Shown here in pieces: positions 45,573 through 54,828 of a DNA stretch of 64,000 nt. A program made the position numbers and the translations under genes. Origin of the DNA: Alkalibacterium sp. (GTDB lineage: Bacteria > Bacillota > Bacilli > Lactobacillales > Carnobacteriaceae_A); assembly GCA_020832185.1 (NCBI GenBank), contig JAFIFE010000028.1, forward strand, positions 62,001 through 126,000, in the 5' to 3' direction. Position 1 is the first letter of the stretch, and the number at the start of each line of letters is the position of its first letter. Below the pieces are notes generated by a model. That model ran no database searches. It worked only from the letters and a program-made list of their open reading frames with translations, and had not been told where the DNA came from.

Positions 45573-46139
45573 ATGCTTAGATACAATGTTAGAGGAGAAA
45601 ACATTGAGGTGACTCAGGCAATTAGAGAGTATGTAGAGAAGAAAGTAGGTAAAATTGAAAAATATTTCAATGATGTACCTGAAGCAAATGCACACGTGAA
45701 TCTGAAAACATACTCTGATAAGACTGCTAAAGTAGAAGTCACTGTTCCACTCCCGTATGTGGTATTACGTGCGGAAGAAACTTCCCCAGATTTATATGGA
45801 AGCGTAGATTTAGTCGTTGATAAACTGGAACGACAAATGAGAAAATATAAAACAAAAATCAATCGAAAAAATCGTCGAACTCAGGGTGTTGAGGTTCCTC
45901 AACCAGTTGATCAGAATTTATGGGCTGACTTGAGTGAAGATGACGAAGAAGCAGAATTAAGTGCATCTATCGTAAGAACGAAACGTTTGAGTCTTAAACC
46001 GATGGATGCTGAAGAAGCTGTTCTCCAAATGGACATGCTGGGCCATAACTTCTTTATATTTGAAGATGCAGACACAAATGGAACAAGCATCGTATATAAA
46101 CGAAAAGACGGGAAATATGGCTTGATTGAAACAGATTAG
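45573..46139 (+). CDS. hpf: Ribosome hibernation promoting factor, long form
   Basis: This 188-residue long HPF has an N-terminal S30AE domain (RYNVRGENIEVTQAIREYVEKK, described here as residues 3-24 onward) and a C-terminal dimerisation domain (SLKPMDAEEAVLQMDMLGHNFFIFEDADTN region). It pairs 70S ribosomes into 100S dimers in stationary phase. GGAAGGGTG precedes the ATG. The position upstream of secA is the same as yvyD in Bacillus. Confidence 0.95.
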   Translation: MLRYNVRGENIEVTQAIREYVEKKVGKIEKYFNDVPEANAHVNLKTYSDKTAKVEVTVPLPYVVLRAEETSPDLYGSVDLVVDKLERQMRKYKTKINRKNRRTQGVEVPQPVDQNLWADLSEDDEEAELSASIVRTKRLSLKPMDAEEAVLQMDMLGHNFFIFEDADTNGTSIVYKRKDGKYGLIETD

Positions 46140-46152
46140 AACTCATTAAGTG

Positions 46153-46179
46153 AGACGGGCAATTTGCCCGTCTTTTTTT
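46153..46179 (+). terminator. Terminator after hpf
   Basis: AGACGGGC pairs with GCCCGTCT around AATTT, followed by nine T residues. Confidence 0.95.
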
Positions 46180-46242
46180 TTGAACAAATTAACACACTTC
46201 AATAGTTATGGGTCAAGAAGCCTTTTTTTTGGGGGACAATAG

Positions 46243-46251
46243 TGGTATGAT
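46243..46251 (+). promoter_or_regulatory. Extended -10 promoter of secA
   Basis: TGGTATGAT is an extended -10 about 60 bases upstream of the secA start. Confidence 0.5.
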
Positions 46252-46313
46252 AATACAGTATGAGAAAATCTGGAAGTGTATTTAAGAATCAACAATAGAG
46301 GAGATTTGTATTC

Positions 46314-48779
46314 ATGGCTCATTTATTAAAGAAAATTTTTGAGAACGACAAAAAGACATTACGACGTTATGGTAAAATTGCCGATAAAATCGAAGCATTA
46401 TCAGAAGAAATGGCTGCTTTATCAGACGATCAGTTAAAAGCTAAAACAGAAGAATTCAAGAAACGTTATGCAGCTAACGAAACGCTGGATGATCTCTTGC
46501 CAGAAGCATTTGCTTCAATTCGTGAGGCAGCCAGACGCGTGCTTGGACTGTATCCCTTTAGAGTTCAATTAATGGGGGGGATCGCTTTACACGAAGGTAA
46601 TATTTCAGAAATGAAAACGGGTGAAGGGAAAACACTGACAGCCACTATGCCAGTTTACCTTAATGCCATTGCAGGTGAAGGGGCTCACGTTGTAACGGTC
46701 AATGATTATTTAGCCACTCGAGATGCAGATGAAATGGGAGAGCTTTATCGCTGGATGGGCTTAACTGTTGGATTGAACTTGAATGCCAAATCTTCCGAAG
46801 AAAAACGCGAAGCTTACAAGTGTGATATCACTTACTCAACAAATAATGAACTTGGATTTGATTATTTACGAGACAACATGGTTGTATACAAGGAGCAAAT
46901 GGTTCAGAGACCTTTGAACTTTGCGATCTTAGATGAGGTCGATTCGATTTTGGTTGATGAAGCGAGAACGCCTTTGATCATCTCCGGACAGGCTAACCGT
47001 TCCACATCATTCTACACACGATGTGATTTCTTTGTGAAAGGACTTAAAGAAGAGCGCGATTACACTATCGACCTGCAGTCTAAATCAATCTCATTAACCG
47101 AAGAAGGCATCGAAACAGCTGAGAAAACTTTCCACGTAACGAACTTATATGACATTGAAAACCAGGCTTTGATTCATCACTTGGATCAGTCATTAAGAGC
47201 TAACTTCATCATGCACAGAGATTTCGACTATGTGGTTGATGAGGGTGCTGTGAAAATCGTTGACCAGTTTACTGGACGTATAATGGAAGGACGTCGTTAT
47301 TCTGACGGACTGCACCAGGCCATTGAAGCCAAGGAAAATGTTGAGATTCAAAAAGAATCAAAAACAATGGCTACAATTACGTTCCAGAACTATTTCCGTA
47401 TGTACAAAAAACTGTCTGGGATGACAGGAACTGCGAAAACGGAAGAAGAAGAATTTAGAGAAATCTACAACATGAATGTTATTGCGATCCCGACAAACCG
47501 TCCGCTGATCCGTGATGACCGTGATGATTTACTTTACCCTACGCTGGAAAGTAAATTTAATGCAGTGGTTGACGATATTAAAGAACGTCATGCTAACGGA
47601 CAGCCAGTCCTTGTAGGAACTGTAGCTGTTGAAACATCTGAATTAATTAGTAAACTGCTTAAAAAAGCAAGTGTCCCGCATGAAGTGTTAAATGCTAAAA
47701 ACCACTTTAGAGAAGCCGAGATCGTTGTCAATGCCGGCCAGCCCGGAGCAGTCACGATCGCGACCAACATGGCCGGACGTGGAACGGATATCAAGCTTGG
47801 ACCTGGAGTGAAAGAATCTGGCGGATTAGCTGTTATCGGAACTGAACGTCATGAATCTCGTCGTATCGATAATCAGTTGAGAGGACGTGCAGGTCGTCAG
47901 GGAGATCCAGGTGTGTCTCAATTCTACCTTTCTCTGGAAGACGATTTAATGAAACGATTTGGATCTGAACGTATTCGTATGGTTCTTGAACAACTGAAAA
48001 TTTCAGAAGATGATGCAGTTATTCAAAGCAGAATGATCAGTCGTCAAGTTGAATCAGCTCAGAAACGTGTTGAGGGAAATAACTACGATACTAGACGTAA
48101 CGTCTTGAAATACGATGATGTTATGAGAGAACAGCGTGAAGTGATATACTCACAACGCCAGGAAGTGATTCTGGAACAAGAATCATTGAGTTATGTAACG
48201 ATTCCGATGATTAAACGTACAATCGAGCGTTATGTCCAATTGAATACGCAGCAGGAAGATTCTTCTAAATGGAATCTGGAGCATATTGAAGAATTTGCTC
48301 ATACGGTTCTGGTTCATCCTGAAGATTTAACGATTGAAGATTTAAAAGGGAAATCAGCAAAAGAAATTGAAAACCTGCTGGTAGATCTTGCTCGCTCCAC
48401 TTATGAAGAGAAAACATCTCAGTTAAACGGAAAAGAACAAGTCCTGGAATTTGAAAAAGTGGTTATGCTCAGAGTCGTCGACAGAAAATGGACAGATCAC
48501 ATCGATCAGATGGATCAGTTGCGACAAGGTATTGGTCTGCGTTCATATGGACAGTTCAATCCTCTGACAGAGTACCAGCAAGAAGGGTTCACATTGTTTG
48601 AAGATATGATCGGTGAGATCGAATATGAAGTAACACGTTTGCTGATGAAATCTCAAATCAGACAGAATCTTCAAAGAGAACAGGCAACACCTAACGGCGG
48701 GAAAAAGCAGCAGATTCGTCGTAAAAACGAGAAACCAACTTATTCACATGATGAAGAAACACATACAAGAATGGGTTAA
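46314..48779 (+). CDS. secA: Preprotein translocase ATPase SecA
   Basis: This 821-residue motor drives Sec-dependent export at the membrane. Motifs include the Walker A region [33 protein letters not shown], the preprotein cross-linking domain, [19 protein letters not shown] and the helical scaffold. The C-terminus ends in [19 protein letters not shown] and lacks the CxCx8CH zinc/SecB-binding tail found in many SecA proteins, which is known to occur in some cocci and fits absence of SecB. GAGGAG precedes the ATG. Confidence 0.97.
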   Translation: MAHLLKKIFENDKKTLRRYGKIADKIEALSEEMAALSDDQLKAKTEEFKKRYAANETLDDLLPEAFASIREAARRVLGLYPFRVQLMGGIALHEGNISEMKTGEGKTLTATMPVYLNAIAGEGAHVVTVNDYLATRDADEMGELYRWMGLTVGLNLNAKSSEEKREAYKCDITYSTNNELGFDYLRDNMVVYKEQMVQRPLNFAILDEVDSILVDEARTPLIISGQANRSTSFYTRCDFFVKGLKEERDYTIDLQSKSISLTEEGIETAEKTFHVTNLYDIENQALIHHLDQSLRANFIMHRDFDYVVDEGAVKIVDQFTGRIMEGRRYSDGLHQAIEAKENVEIQKESKTMATITFQNYFRMYKKLSGMTGTAKTEEEEFREIYNMNVIAIPTNRPLIRDDRDDLLYPTLESKFNAVVDDIKERHANGQPVLVGTVAVETSELISKLLKKASVPHEVLNAKNHFREAEIVVNAGQPGAVTIATNMAGRGTDIKLGPGVKESGGLAVIGTERHESRRIDNQLRGRAGRQGDPGVSQFYLSLEDDLMKRFGSERIRMVLEQLKISEDDAVIQSRMISRQVESAQKRVEGNNYDTRRNVLKYDDVMREQREVIYSQRQEVILEQESLSYVTIPMIKRTIERYVQLNTQQEDSSKWNLEHIEEFAHTVLVHPEDLTIEDLKGKSAKEIENLLVDLARSTYEEKTSQLNGKEQVLEFEKVVMLRVVDRKWTDHIDQMDQLRQGIGLRSYGQFNPLTEYQQEGFTLFEDMIGEIEYEVTRLLMKSQIRQNLQREQATPNGGKKQQIRRKNEKPTYSHDEETHTRMG

Positions 48780-48793
48780 TACGAATAGTGAGC

Positions 48794-48826
48794 AAAAGGA
48801 ACGGATACTAGTATCTGTTCCTTTTA
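48794..48826 (+). terminator. Terminator after secA
   Basis: AAAAGGAACGGATAC pairs with GTATCTGTTCCTTTT (one G-U). The T run is short, so partial read-through into prfB is possible. Confidence 0.75.
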
Positions 48827-48850
48827 CTTAGATATAACTGGAGGTTTAAT

Positions 48851-49958
48851 ATGGAAATAAGCGAAATGATTCACCTATTAAATGCATCAAAGCAAAAGGT
48901 CGAAGACTTTAGGGGGTCTCTTTGACTTAGAGACTATGGAAACAGATATCGCAGAGTTCGATCATATGATGGGAGATCCAGAATTCTGGAATGATCAGGA
49001 ATCTGCGCAGAAAGTCATCAAAGAAGCAAATGAAGTGAAAGCTGTTTATCAGGCTTTCACGTTTATTGAAACTAAATCTGAAGAGATCGAGTTATTGATT
49101 GAAATGCTAAGAGACGAAGACGATGCAGATATTCGTGAAGAAATCGAAAGTAGTCTGGAAGAATTAACAAAGGCTGCAGATCAGTTTGAGTTGGATATGC
49201 TCTTAAGTGAGCCTTATGATAAAAACAACGCAATCGTGGAGTTGCACCCAGGTGCGGGAGGCACTGAATCTCAGGATTGGGGTGAAATGCTTTACCGCAT
49301 GTACACGCGCTGGATAGATAAGAGAGGCTTCTCTTATGAGGTTCTTGATTATCAGAGTGGAGACGAAGCAGGAATCAAAAGTGTGACCTTATTAGTAAAA
49401 GGGCTTAATGCATACGGGTTGCTGAAAGCTGAGAAAGGGGTCCATCGATTAGTTCGGATCTCCCCGTTTGATTCCAGCGGACGCCGACATACCTCCTTTG
49501 TATCAGTCGATGTCACACCAGAAATCAATGAGGATATTGATATTGAGGTTAATCCGGATGACATTAGAGTGGATACGTTCCGAGCAAGTGGTGCGGGAGG
49601 TCAGCATATCAATAAAACTGAATCAGCTGTCAGAATCACACATAAAGAAACCGGACTTGTTGCATCAAGTCAGGCAGGAAGATCGCAATTAGCCAACCGT
49701 GAAACAGCCATGAATATGCTGAAAGCTAAGCTGTATCAAAAAGAAGTTGAAGAGAAACAGAGAGAGATGGATGACATTCGAGGAGAACAAAAAGAAATCG
49801 GATGGGGATCGCAGATTAGATCATACGTGTTCCACCCTTATTCAATGGTGAAAGATCACCGGACCAATTTGGAAACAGGGAATACGGACGCGGTGATGGA
49901 CGGAGATATCGGGCCATTCATCGAAGCATTTTTACGCTTTTCTATGAACAAATCTTAA
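48851..49958 (+). CDS. prfB: Peptide chain release factor 2 (programmed +1 frameshift)
   Basis: Translation starts at ATG 48851 ([16 protein letters not shown]) and reads 24 codons to CTT followed by in-frame TGA at 48923-48925. A +1 shift at CTT-T continues at GAC 48924, giving a product of about 368 residues. The downstream part has the RF2 stop-codon recognition motif [11 protein letters not shown] and the catalytic [12 protein letters not shown]. The frameshift autoregulates RF2: slow reading of UGA when RF2 is scarce favours the shift. Any annotation beginning at the internal ATG 48882 would be wrong. The gene lies between secA and ftsE, as in Bacillus. Confidence 0.97.
48911..48926 (+). 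promoter_or_regulatory. RF2 programmed frameshift site with internal Shine-Dalgarno
   Basis: AGGGGG (48911-48916) stands 3 bases before the slippery CTT-TGA-C (48920-48926), the classic prfB arrangement in which the internal Shine-Dalgarno stimulates +1 slippage. Confidence 0.97.
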
Positions 49959-49989
49959 ATAGCACATACCGATTAGAATAAATACTCAA

Positions 49990-50034
49990 GAAAAAAGAAA
50001 TGACTGGAAAGTTTAAGTCATTTCTTTTTTTTGA
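49990..50034 (+). terminator. Terminator after prfB
   Basis: AGAAATGACT pairs with AGTCATTTCT, extended by AAAAA/TTTTT and CTCAA/TTGAG. Confidence 0.93.
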
Positions 50035-50250
50035 GTGATGTACTTGAACCTTATTATTAGTGAGATAATGCCTGGAAAACGAATGTATACCCAGGAAATG
50101 GTTAGGAGAATCAGCTGATAGCCTCTGCTGTATATTTATTAATATGTGCAGGAATTAATAAACTTGCACTCGTTTTCCCATTAAAATCAGCATTTGTCGA
50201 ATTTTAGACATAATTATATTGCAATAAACCACTACATTATGTAATAATCG

Positions 50251-50387
50251 ATAGTGGATTAAAATTCCATAAAAAAAGCGTTATTTAACATTTAAAGTGT
50301 ATGTTGGACCAATATAAATCTAATATTTGTGCTCTTTGTGGGGGAAGTGAGATAACAGACGTTTGTGTACCATGATTAATCCACTAT
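50251..50387. repeat. 137-bp element with 12-bp perfect inverted ends, in prfB-ftsE gap
   Basis: ATAGTGGATTAA (50251-50262) and TTAATCCACTAT (50376-50387) are perfect inverted copies. A third partial copy, CCACTA (50229-50234), lies just left and can pair locally with TAGTGG. The whole 49959-50542 gap has no gene. Apart from the prfB terminator, this element and the ftsE promoter region, nothing is recognised there. It might be a decayed miniature transposon or a structured leader. Confidence 0.55.
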
Positions 50388-50432
50388 TTTAATACGAGGA
50401 GCTTACATTGAAATGTTTTTGTAATTGTTTTT

Positions 50433-50463
50433 AAACAGACATCTGTTTCTCCAGTGCTATACT
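50433..50463 (+). promoter_or_regulatory. ftsE promoter with overlapping palindromic operator candidate
   Basis: TGCTATACT (50455-50463) is an extended -10. Just upstream, where the -35 would be, lies the perfect dyad AAACAGA-CA-TCTGTTT (50433-50448). That arrangement suggests regulation by a dimeric protein, which I cannot name. Confidence 0.5.
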
Positions 50464-50542
50464 AATGAAGGCTAGAAAAAAGCCGAGACAACATGCAGAT
50501 CAGGACGAACGAGAAAATTTTAAATAGATAGGTGATTATTTA

Positions 50543-51229
50543 ATGATAGAAATGACGAATGTCTACAAAAAATATCCAAATGGCATTACAGCTATTAATG
50601 GATTAGACGTAAAAATCGACCAGGGCGAATTTGTCTATGTCGTAGGCCCAAGTGGTGCAGGAAAATCTACATTTATTAAGATGATTTATAGAGAAGAAGT
50701 GCCGACCAAAGGGAATGTTAAAGTTGGAGAATTCGATTTAGTAAAGCTTAAGGCCAAAAAAGTACCATATTTGAGAAGACACGTGGGCGTCGTTTATCAG
50801 GATTTTAAACTGCTGCCAAGACTGACCGTTTCTGAAAATGTAGCCTATGCTATGCAAGTTGTTGGTAAAAATCCCAAGACCATTCAAAAACGTGTATTAG
50901 AAGTATTAGATTTAGTAGGGTTGAAACACAAAGTCCGTATGTTCCCAAATGAGCTTTCAGGTGGGGAGCAACAGCGTGTGGCTATCGCACGTGCCATTGC
51001 AAATATGCCTAGAGTATTAATTGCAGATGAGCCGACGGGTAACTTAGACCCTGAAACAGCATGGGGGATCATGGATTTGCTTGAAGAAATCAATAATCAT
51101 GGAACAACTATTATTATGGCAACTCACAACAGTGACATTGTCAACCGTGTAAGACATCGTGTGTTGGCAGTGGAGAACGGCCGTATCGCTCGTGACCAAG
51201 AGGGAGGAGAATACGGATATGAAGGCTAG
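50543..51229 (+). CDS. ftsE: Cell-division ABC ATPase FtsE
   Basis: This 228-residue ABC ATPase has Walker A GPSGAGKST (35-43), signature [14 protein letters not shown], Walker B VLIADEPTGNLD and the H-loop MATHN. With FtsX it controls peptidoglycan hydrolases at the division site or lateral wall, transmitting ATP hydrolysis across the membrane. It overlaps ftsX by 11 bp. The NlpC/P60 gene after ftsX is the probable extracellular target. Confidence 0.96.
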   Translation: MIEMTNVYKKYPNGITAINGLDVKIDQGEFVYVVGPSGAGKSTFIKMIYREEVPTKGNVKVGEFDLVKLKAKKVPYLRRHVGVVYQDFKLLPRLTVSENVAYAMQVVGKNPKTIQKRVLEVLDLVGLKHKVRMFPNELSGGEQQRVAIARAIANMPRVLIADEPTGNLDPETAWGIMDLLEEINNHGTTIIMATHNSDIVNRVRHRVLAVENGRIARDQEGGEYGYEG

Positions 51230-52106
51230 AACATTTTGGAGACATATCGTTGAATCATTGAAAAGTATCAAGCGTAATGGGTGGATGACTATCGCAGCTG
51301 TCAGTGCAGTAGCCGTGACTTTATTACTGGTAGGTAGTTTTATAGCTATTCTTATGAATGTTAATAAACTGGCATCAGACGTCGAAGAAGATGTAAGTGT
51401 TAGAGTATACATCGATCTGGCAGCTGAAGAAGAGGACCAGGAAGCATTACAGCAGAGTCTGGAAGACATCGATGAAGTGGAAACAGTGGTCTATTCAAGT
51501 AGAGATGATGAATTAAGCCAGGTTATCGGAAGTTACGGGGACGAATTTGGACTCTTTGATGGAGATGACAACCCTCTTTATGATGTGTTTATTGTTAATA
51601 CTGCAGCTCCAGAAGTAACTTCTGAAGTTGCCGGTCAGGCAGAAGACTTAAGTTATGTCGCAGATGTCAATTATGGCGGAGCAACAGCTGATCGGTTATT
51701 TGAAGTAATGGCAACCGTGAGAAACGTCGGAGCAATCATTATTATTGCCCTGATATTCACTGCTGTCTTTTTAATAGCCAATACAATCAGAATCACGATC
51801 TTCTCAAGAAGTACAGAAATCGAAATCATGAAATTAGTTGGAGCAACTAACTGGTTTATCCGCTGGCCTTTCCTTATAGAGGGAGCACTGATTGGGTTTA
51901 TCGGAGCGCTGATTCCTGTATCGATTATTTCTTATGTTTATCTGAGTGGATTCGATACGTTGATGACATATTTATCGGGCACATATTTTGCTTTACTACC
52001 ACCTAACCCGTTCTTATATCAAATCGTTGCGTTACTGTTAACTATTGGAGTCGTTATCGGTAGTGTCGGATCATCATTATCAATTAGAAAATTCTTGAAA
52101 GTTTAA
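51219..52106 (+). CDS. ftsX: Cell-division membrane protein FtsX
   Basis: This 295-residue FtsX has one N-terminal membrane span (about 25-47), a large extracellular loop (about 50-165) that contacts hydrolase coiled coils, and three C-terminal spans with the family block RITIFSRSTEIEIMKLVGAT. I chose ATG 51219 because GGGAGGAG precedes it; the open frame upstream lies within ftsE. A hairpin without a T run follows. Confidence 0.95.
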   Translation: MKARTFWRHIVESLKSIKRNGWMTIAAVSAVAVTLLLVGSFIAILMNVNKLASDVEEDVSVRVYIDLAAEEEDQEALQQSLEDIDEVETVVYSSRDDELSQVIGSYGDEFGLFDGDDNPLYDVFIVNTAAPEVTSEVAGQAEDLSYVADVNYGGATADRLFEVMATVRNVGAIIIIALIFTAVFLIANTIRITIFSRSTEIEIMKLVGATNWFIRWPFLIEGALIGFIGALIPVSIISYVYLSGFDTLMTYLSGTYFALLPPNPFLYQIVALLLTIGVVIGSVGSSLSIRKFLKV

Positions 52107-52111
52107 AAACC

Positions 52112-52130
52112 AAGAGGGGTTCCCCCTCTT
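52112..52130 (+). other. Hairpin between ftsX and NlpC/P60 gene
   Basis: AAGAGGGG pairs with CCCCTCTT around TTC. There is no T tract, so it probably tunes or processes the transcript rather than ending it. Confidence 0.55.
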
Positions 52131-52170
52131 ATACATATAAAACAGAATAGTTGAAAAGAGGCAGACAGAC

Positions 52171-53334
52171 GTGGACAGTAAAAGCAGACTTATCAAATGG
52201 GTCATAGCAGGAAGTATGGGATTGGTGCTGTTAGGAGGAGAACCTCAAGCAGCACAAGCTGAACCGTTAACTGAAGGAAATCACTCCGAGCGCTTGAACG
52301 CTCTGGATTCTAAAGAAACAGAAACAGAAGAGGCACTTACCGCTATTGCTGAAAAAATTGCTGAAACAGAACTGGAAGCAGAAAGCTTAGTGGACGATCT
52401 GCAGAAAACAGCAGAAGAGCTCGTAGAAATACAAGACACGATTCAACTGGTTTCCAGTCAGATCGAACAGAGAGAAAGCCGTCTTCAATCTCAGATTCGG
52501 GCAGTTCAAGTGACTAGCCAGTCGAATAATATACTAAGTTTCTTATTAGAATCTGATTCTTTAGGTGATGCGTTAGGACGATTGGATGTTGTGAATACGC
52601 TGTTTTCTGCAAACCAGAATCTTATGCAGAAACAGATAGAAGATAAAGAATCCATTGCTTTAAATGAACGACTGATACATTCAAAACATGAAGAGCAGAC
52701 ATTGCTTGCAGCTCAGCTGGAAAATACTAAAGTAGAACTTGAAGAAAATCAGGCTGAGCAGGAACTGATCATGGCCAAAATTGCTGTTGAACGAGCTGAA
52801 ATTGGTCAAGAAAGAGAAGCGTTAGCTGCCCGTCAGCGTGAAAGTGAACAGCGCCTGGAGACGATTCAGACCTCGCGTGTCGAATCTCAAAATACGAGTG
52901 CTTCACCTGTTACAGAAGATGAGGAAGCTGAAGTTAGCCTGTCGTCATCTGCTGATTCTTCCCGTTCGGCAAATGTACCGACTGGAACGATAGTGACTAT
53001 CGCTCACAGTTTGACCGGGACGAACTATTCGTTCTCAGGAACGACTCCCGCAGGATTTGATTGTTCTGGTTTTACCCAGTTTACATATCAGCGTTCAGGA
53101 AAAAGCATTGCCCGGACTGCAGCTGCGCAATTCAGCTCGAGTAAACGCTTATCTCAATCTGAAGCTCAACCAGGAGATCTGATTTTCTTTAATCAGTCAG
53201 GCTCGATCGACCATGTTGGAATCTACCTTGGTGGAGGACGGTTCATTGGTTCTCAGACATCAACTGGTGTAGCAGTCGCTTCATTTACATCAGGATACTG
53301 GTCTAACTATGTAGCGGGATTTGGACGCCCATAA
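52171..53334 (+). CDS. Secreted NlpC/P60 peptidoglycan hydrolase with coiled-coil (CwlO/PcsB-like, FtsEX-associated)
   Basis: This 387-residue secreted protein has a signal peptide ending QAAQA (about residue 30) and a long coiled coil from about 40 to 235, broken by a short hydrophobic hinge (SFLLESDSLGDAL). A Ser/Glu-rich linker follows, then a C-terminal NlpC/P60 domain with Cys298 (GFDCSGF) and His348 (DHVGIY). It probably cleaves peptide stems of peptidoglycan. Location right after ftsX and the coiled-coil plan match CwlO of Bacillus and PcsB of streptococci, which FtsEX activates. The start is GTG 52171 with AAGAGG upstream. Confidence 0.93.
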   Translation: MDSKSRLIKWVIAGSMGLVLLGGEPQAAQAEPLTEGNHSERLNALDSKETETEEALTAIAEKIAETELEAESLVDDLQKTAEELVEIQDTIQLVSSQIEQRESRLQSQIRAVQVTSQSNNILSFLLESDSLGDALGRLDVVNTLFSANQNLMQKQIEDKESIALNERLIHSKHEEQTLLAAQLENTKVELEENQAEQELIMAKIAVERAEIGQEREALAARQRESEQRLETIQTSRVESQNTSASPVTEDEEAEVSLSSSADSSRSANVPTGTIVTIAHSLTGTNYSFSGTTPAGFDCSGFTQFTYQRSGKSIARTAAAQFSSSKRLSQSEAQPGDLIFFNQSGSIDHVGIYLGGGRFIGSQTSTGVAVASFTSGYWSNYVAGFGRP

Positions 53335-53347
53335 CAATCAGTTTTAA

Positions 53348-53392
53348 GTCTTGCATGCAATCGGGGGTCCCAATTGTGTGCAGGCCTTTTTT
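53348..53392 (+). terminator. Terminator after NlpC/P60 gene
   Basis: An imperfect stem between CTTGCATGCAATCGGG and CCCAATTGTGTGCAGG is followed by a T run. Confidence 0.82.
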
Positions 53393-53479
53393 TATAAGTA
53401 AAAGAGTTGTTCAATTATCGTCCTTTTCATTAAGGTGTGATAGAATAAAAAGGATGATACATTAGAAGGGATGACAAAT

Positions 53480-54679
53480 ATGACGGTCTTGCAAAATGGT
53501 TTACTCGCTCTACTCTTATTTATTTTACAGCCCACGTTTCTAGTAGGGACTGCGCTAGTATTCATTGCGAAAAGCAGGCGTTTCAAGTATGCCCGTAATC
53601 AGTTACGTGCATCGATTTACAAGGATCACTACGAATTGAAACGATTTTTCCTATGGGGAATCATACCAGGGATTGTCATTTCACTTGTATCATTTATAGC
53701 GGGCTTACCCGTTAGTATAGATTGGATTATATCCTATCACGTGGTCACTATCTTATTATTAGGATTTGGCTATAGATTTATCCACCCGGTGTTTACATTC
53801 TCCTTGTCAGCACTAATGGCTTTATTCATGGGTCAGTTTATATCATTTGATGAAAGAATCCGTACGATCTTAAACCAGTGGAACAGTCCGTTTGTTCAGG
53901 GAGACAGCTTGTCCTACCAAAGCCTGCAACCCATACTGGTCTTAACTATACTATTATTACTAAGTACGATCTTGACTTTACACATTAGTAAATTGAATCA
54001 GTTCACACCCAGGTTCCTGAAAACTAAAAGAGGCAAGCTGGTTGCACGTTACCGTATGACTCCGCTTTGGCTGGTACCTTTAGTTGTAGTAGTACCAGGG
54101 GACACCTTTACTCAGTTATTTGACTGGTGGCCAGTTTTTACAATCGGTAGTCAATCGTACTCATTCTTAATCATCCCTGTCTTACTCGGTTTCAGATATA
54201 CGGTTCAAGCACAAATGCCTACACAGGCAAAAAATGCTTTACTACGAGATTTCCTCATATTAGCGGTCATTGGAGTAGCTGTTTTCGGATTGACATTCTG
54301 GCAGGTAGAGATTGCTGCTATAGGATTGCTTATTTTATTAGCAGGAGGAATCGTTGTCCTTTACAGACACCGTTTACGTGAAAGAAAATGGAGTTTCAGG
54401 TTTGGTCCAGCTGAAGAAGGACTGAGGGTAGTAGCGGTTAGACCAGACAGCCCTGCTGAGAAAATGGACATTGAAATAGGAGACGTCATCATGGAATCAA
54501 ACCAGCGTAAACTGGATACAGCTGAAGATTTTACAGAGTCTTTATATTCAAGTCGTTCTTATATCAAACTAAAAGTTAAGCGAATCGATGGAGAGTTAGT
54601 CATTACCGAAACGGCTCTCTATGAAAATGATGCTCATGATTTAGGACTAGTGTTACTGGAAGAAATCACAGTTAAATAA
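53480..54679 (+). CDS. MinJ-like polytopic membrane protein with C-terminal PDZ domain
   Basis: This 399-residue protein has about eight hydrophobic segments over residues 1-305 and a C-terminal PDZ domain (about 310-390; EEGLRVVAVRPDSPAEKMDIEIGD region, ending LGLVLLEEI). Size, layout and position after ftsEX match Bacillus MinJ (YvjD), which links DivIVA to MinD at the poles. I chose ATG 53480 because GAAGGG precedes it and the ATG at 53471 abuts that site. No minCD or divIVA is nearby. Lactobacillales PDZ membrane proteins are otherwise poorly studied, so the MinJ role is inferred. Confidence 0.8.
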   Translation: MTVLQNGLLALLLFILQPTFLVGTALVFIAKSRRFKYARNQLRASIYKDHYELKRFFLWGIIPGIVISLVSFIAGLPVSIDWIISYHVVTILLLGFGYRFIHPVFTFSLSALMALFMGQFISFDERIRTILNQWNSPFVQGDSLSYQSLQPILVLTILLLLSTILTLHISKLNQFTPRFLKTKRGKLVARYRMTPLWLVPLVVVVPGDTFTQLFDWWPVFTIGSQSYSFLIIPVLLGFRYTVQAQMPTQAKNALLRDFLILAVIGVAVFGLTFWQVEIAAIGLLILLAGGIVVLYRHRLRERKWSFRFGPAEEGLRVVAVRPDSPAEKMDIEIGDVIMESNQRKLDTAEDFTESLYSSRSYIKLKVKRIDGELVITETALYENDAHDLGLVLLEEITVK

Positions 54680-54690
54680 GTTTCTGATTT

Positions 54691-54737
54691 AAACGGAAAA
54701 CAGCCTCAGTTGCCCCTGAGCTTTTTCCGTTTTTTTA
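54691..54737 (+). terminator. Terminator after MinJ-like gene
   Basis: AACGGAAAA pairs with TTTTCCGTT, with an inner CCTCAG/CTGAG helix, then T7. Confidence 0.92.
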
Positions 54738-54777
54738 TTATTTACGATGAAAGACACTTTATTCGATAGTGATTAAA

Positions 54778-54813
54778 TGATATAATGAACATATGAAAAT
54801 ACATACATATGTT
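54778..54813 (+). promoter_or_regulatory. Promoter and operator of the arsR-CDF operon
   Basis: TGATATAAT (54778-54786) is a perfect extended -10. Directly downstream, the dyad AACATATG-N10-CATATGTT (54788-54813) covers the expected transcription start. This resembles the imperfect 12-2-12 operators of SmtB/CzrA-type repressors, and the downstream gene encodes one. Confidence 0.75.
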
Positions 54814-54828
54814 ATAAGGAGGATAAAT

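Noticed and set aside
48882-49958. prfB starting at ATG 48882
   Set aside because: It ignores the programmed frameshift. That ATG codon is out of frame with the true N-terminus and lacks a ribosome site.
50414-50448. WalR binding box upstream of ftsE
   Set aside because: TGTTTT/TGTAAT-like hexamers occur, but the spacing and sequence do not fit the TGTWAH-N5-TGTWAH direct repeat.
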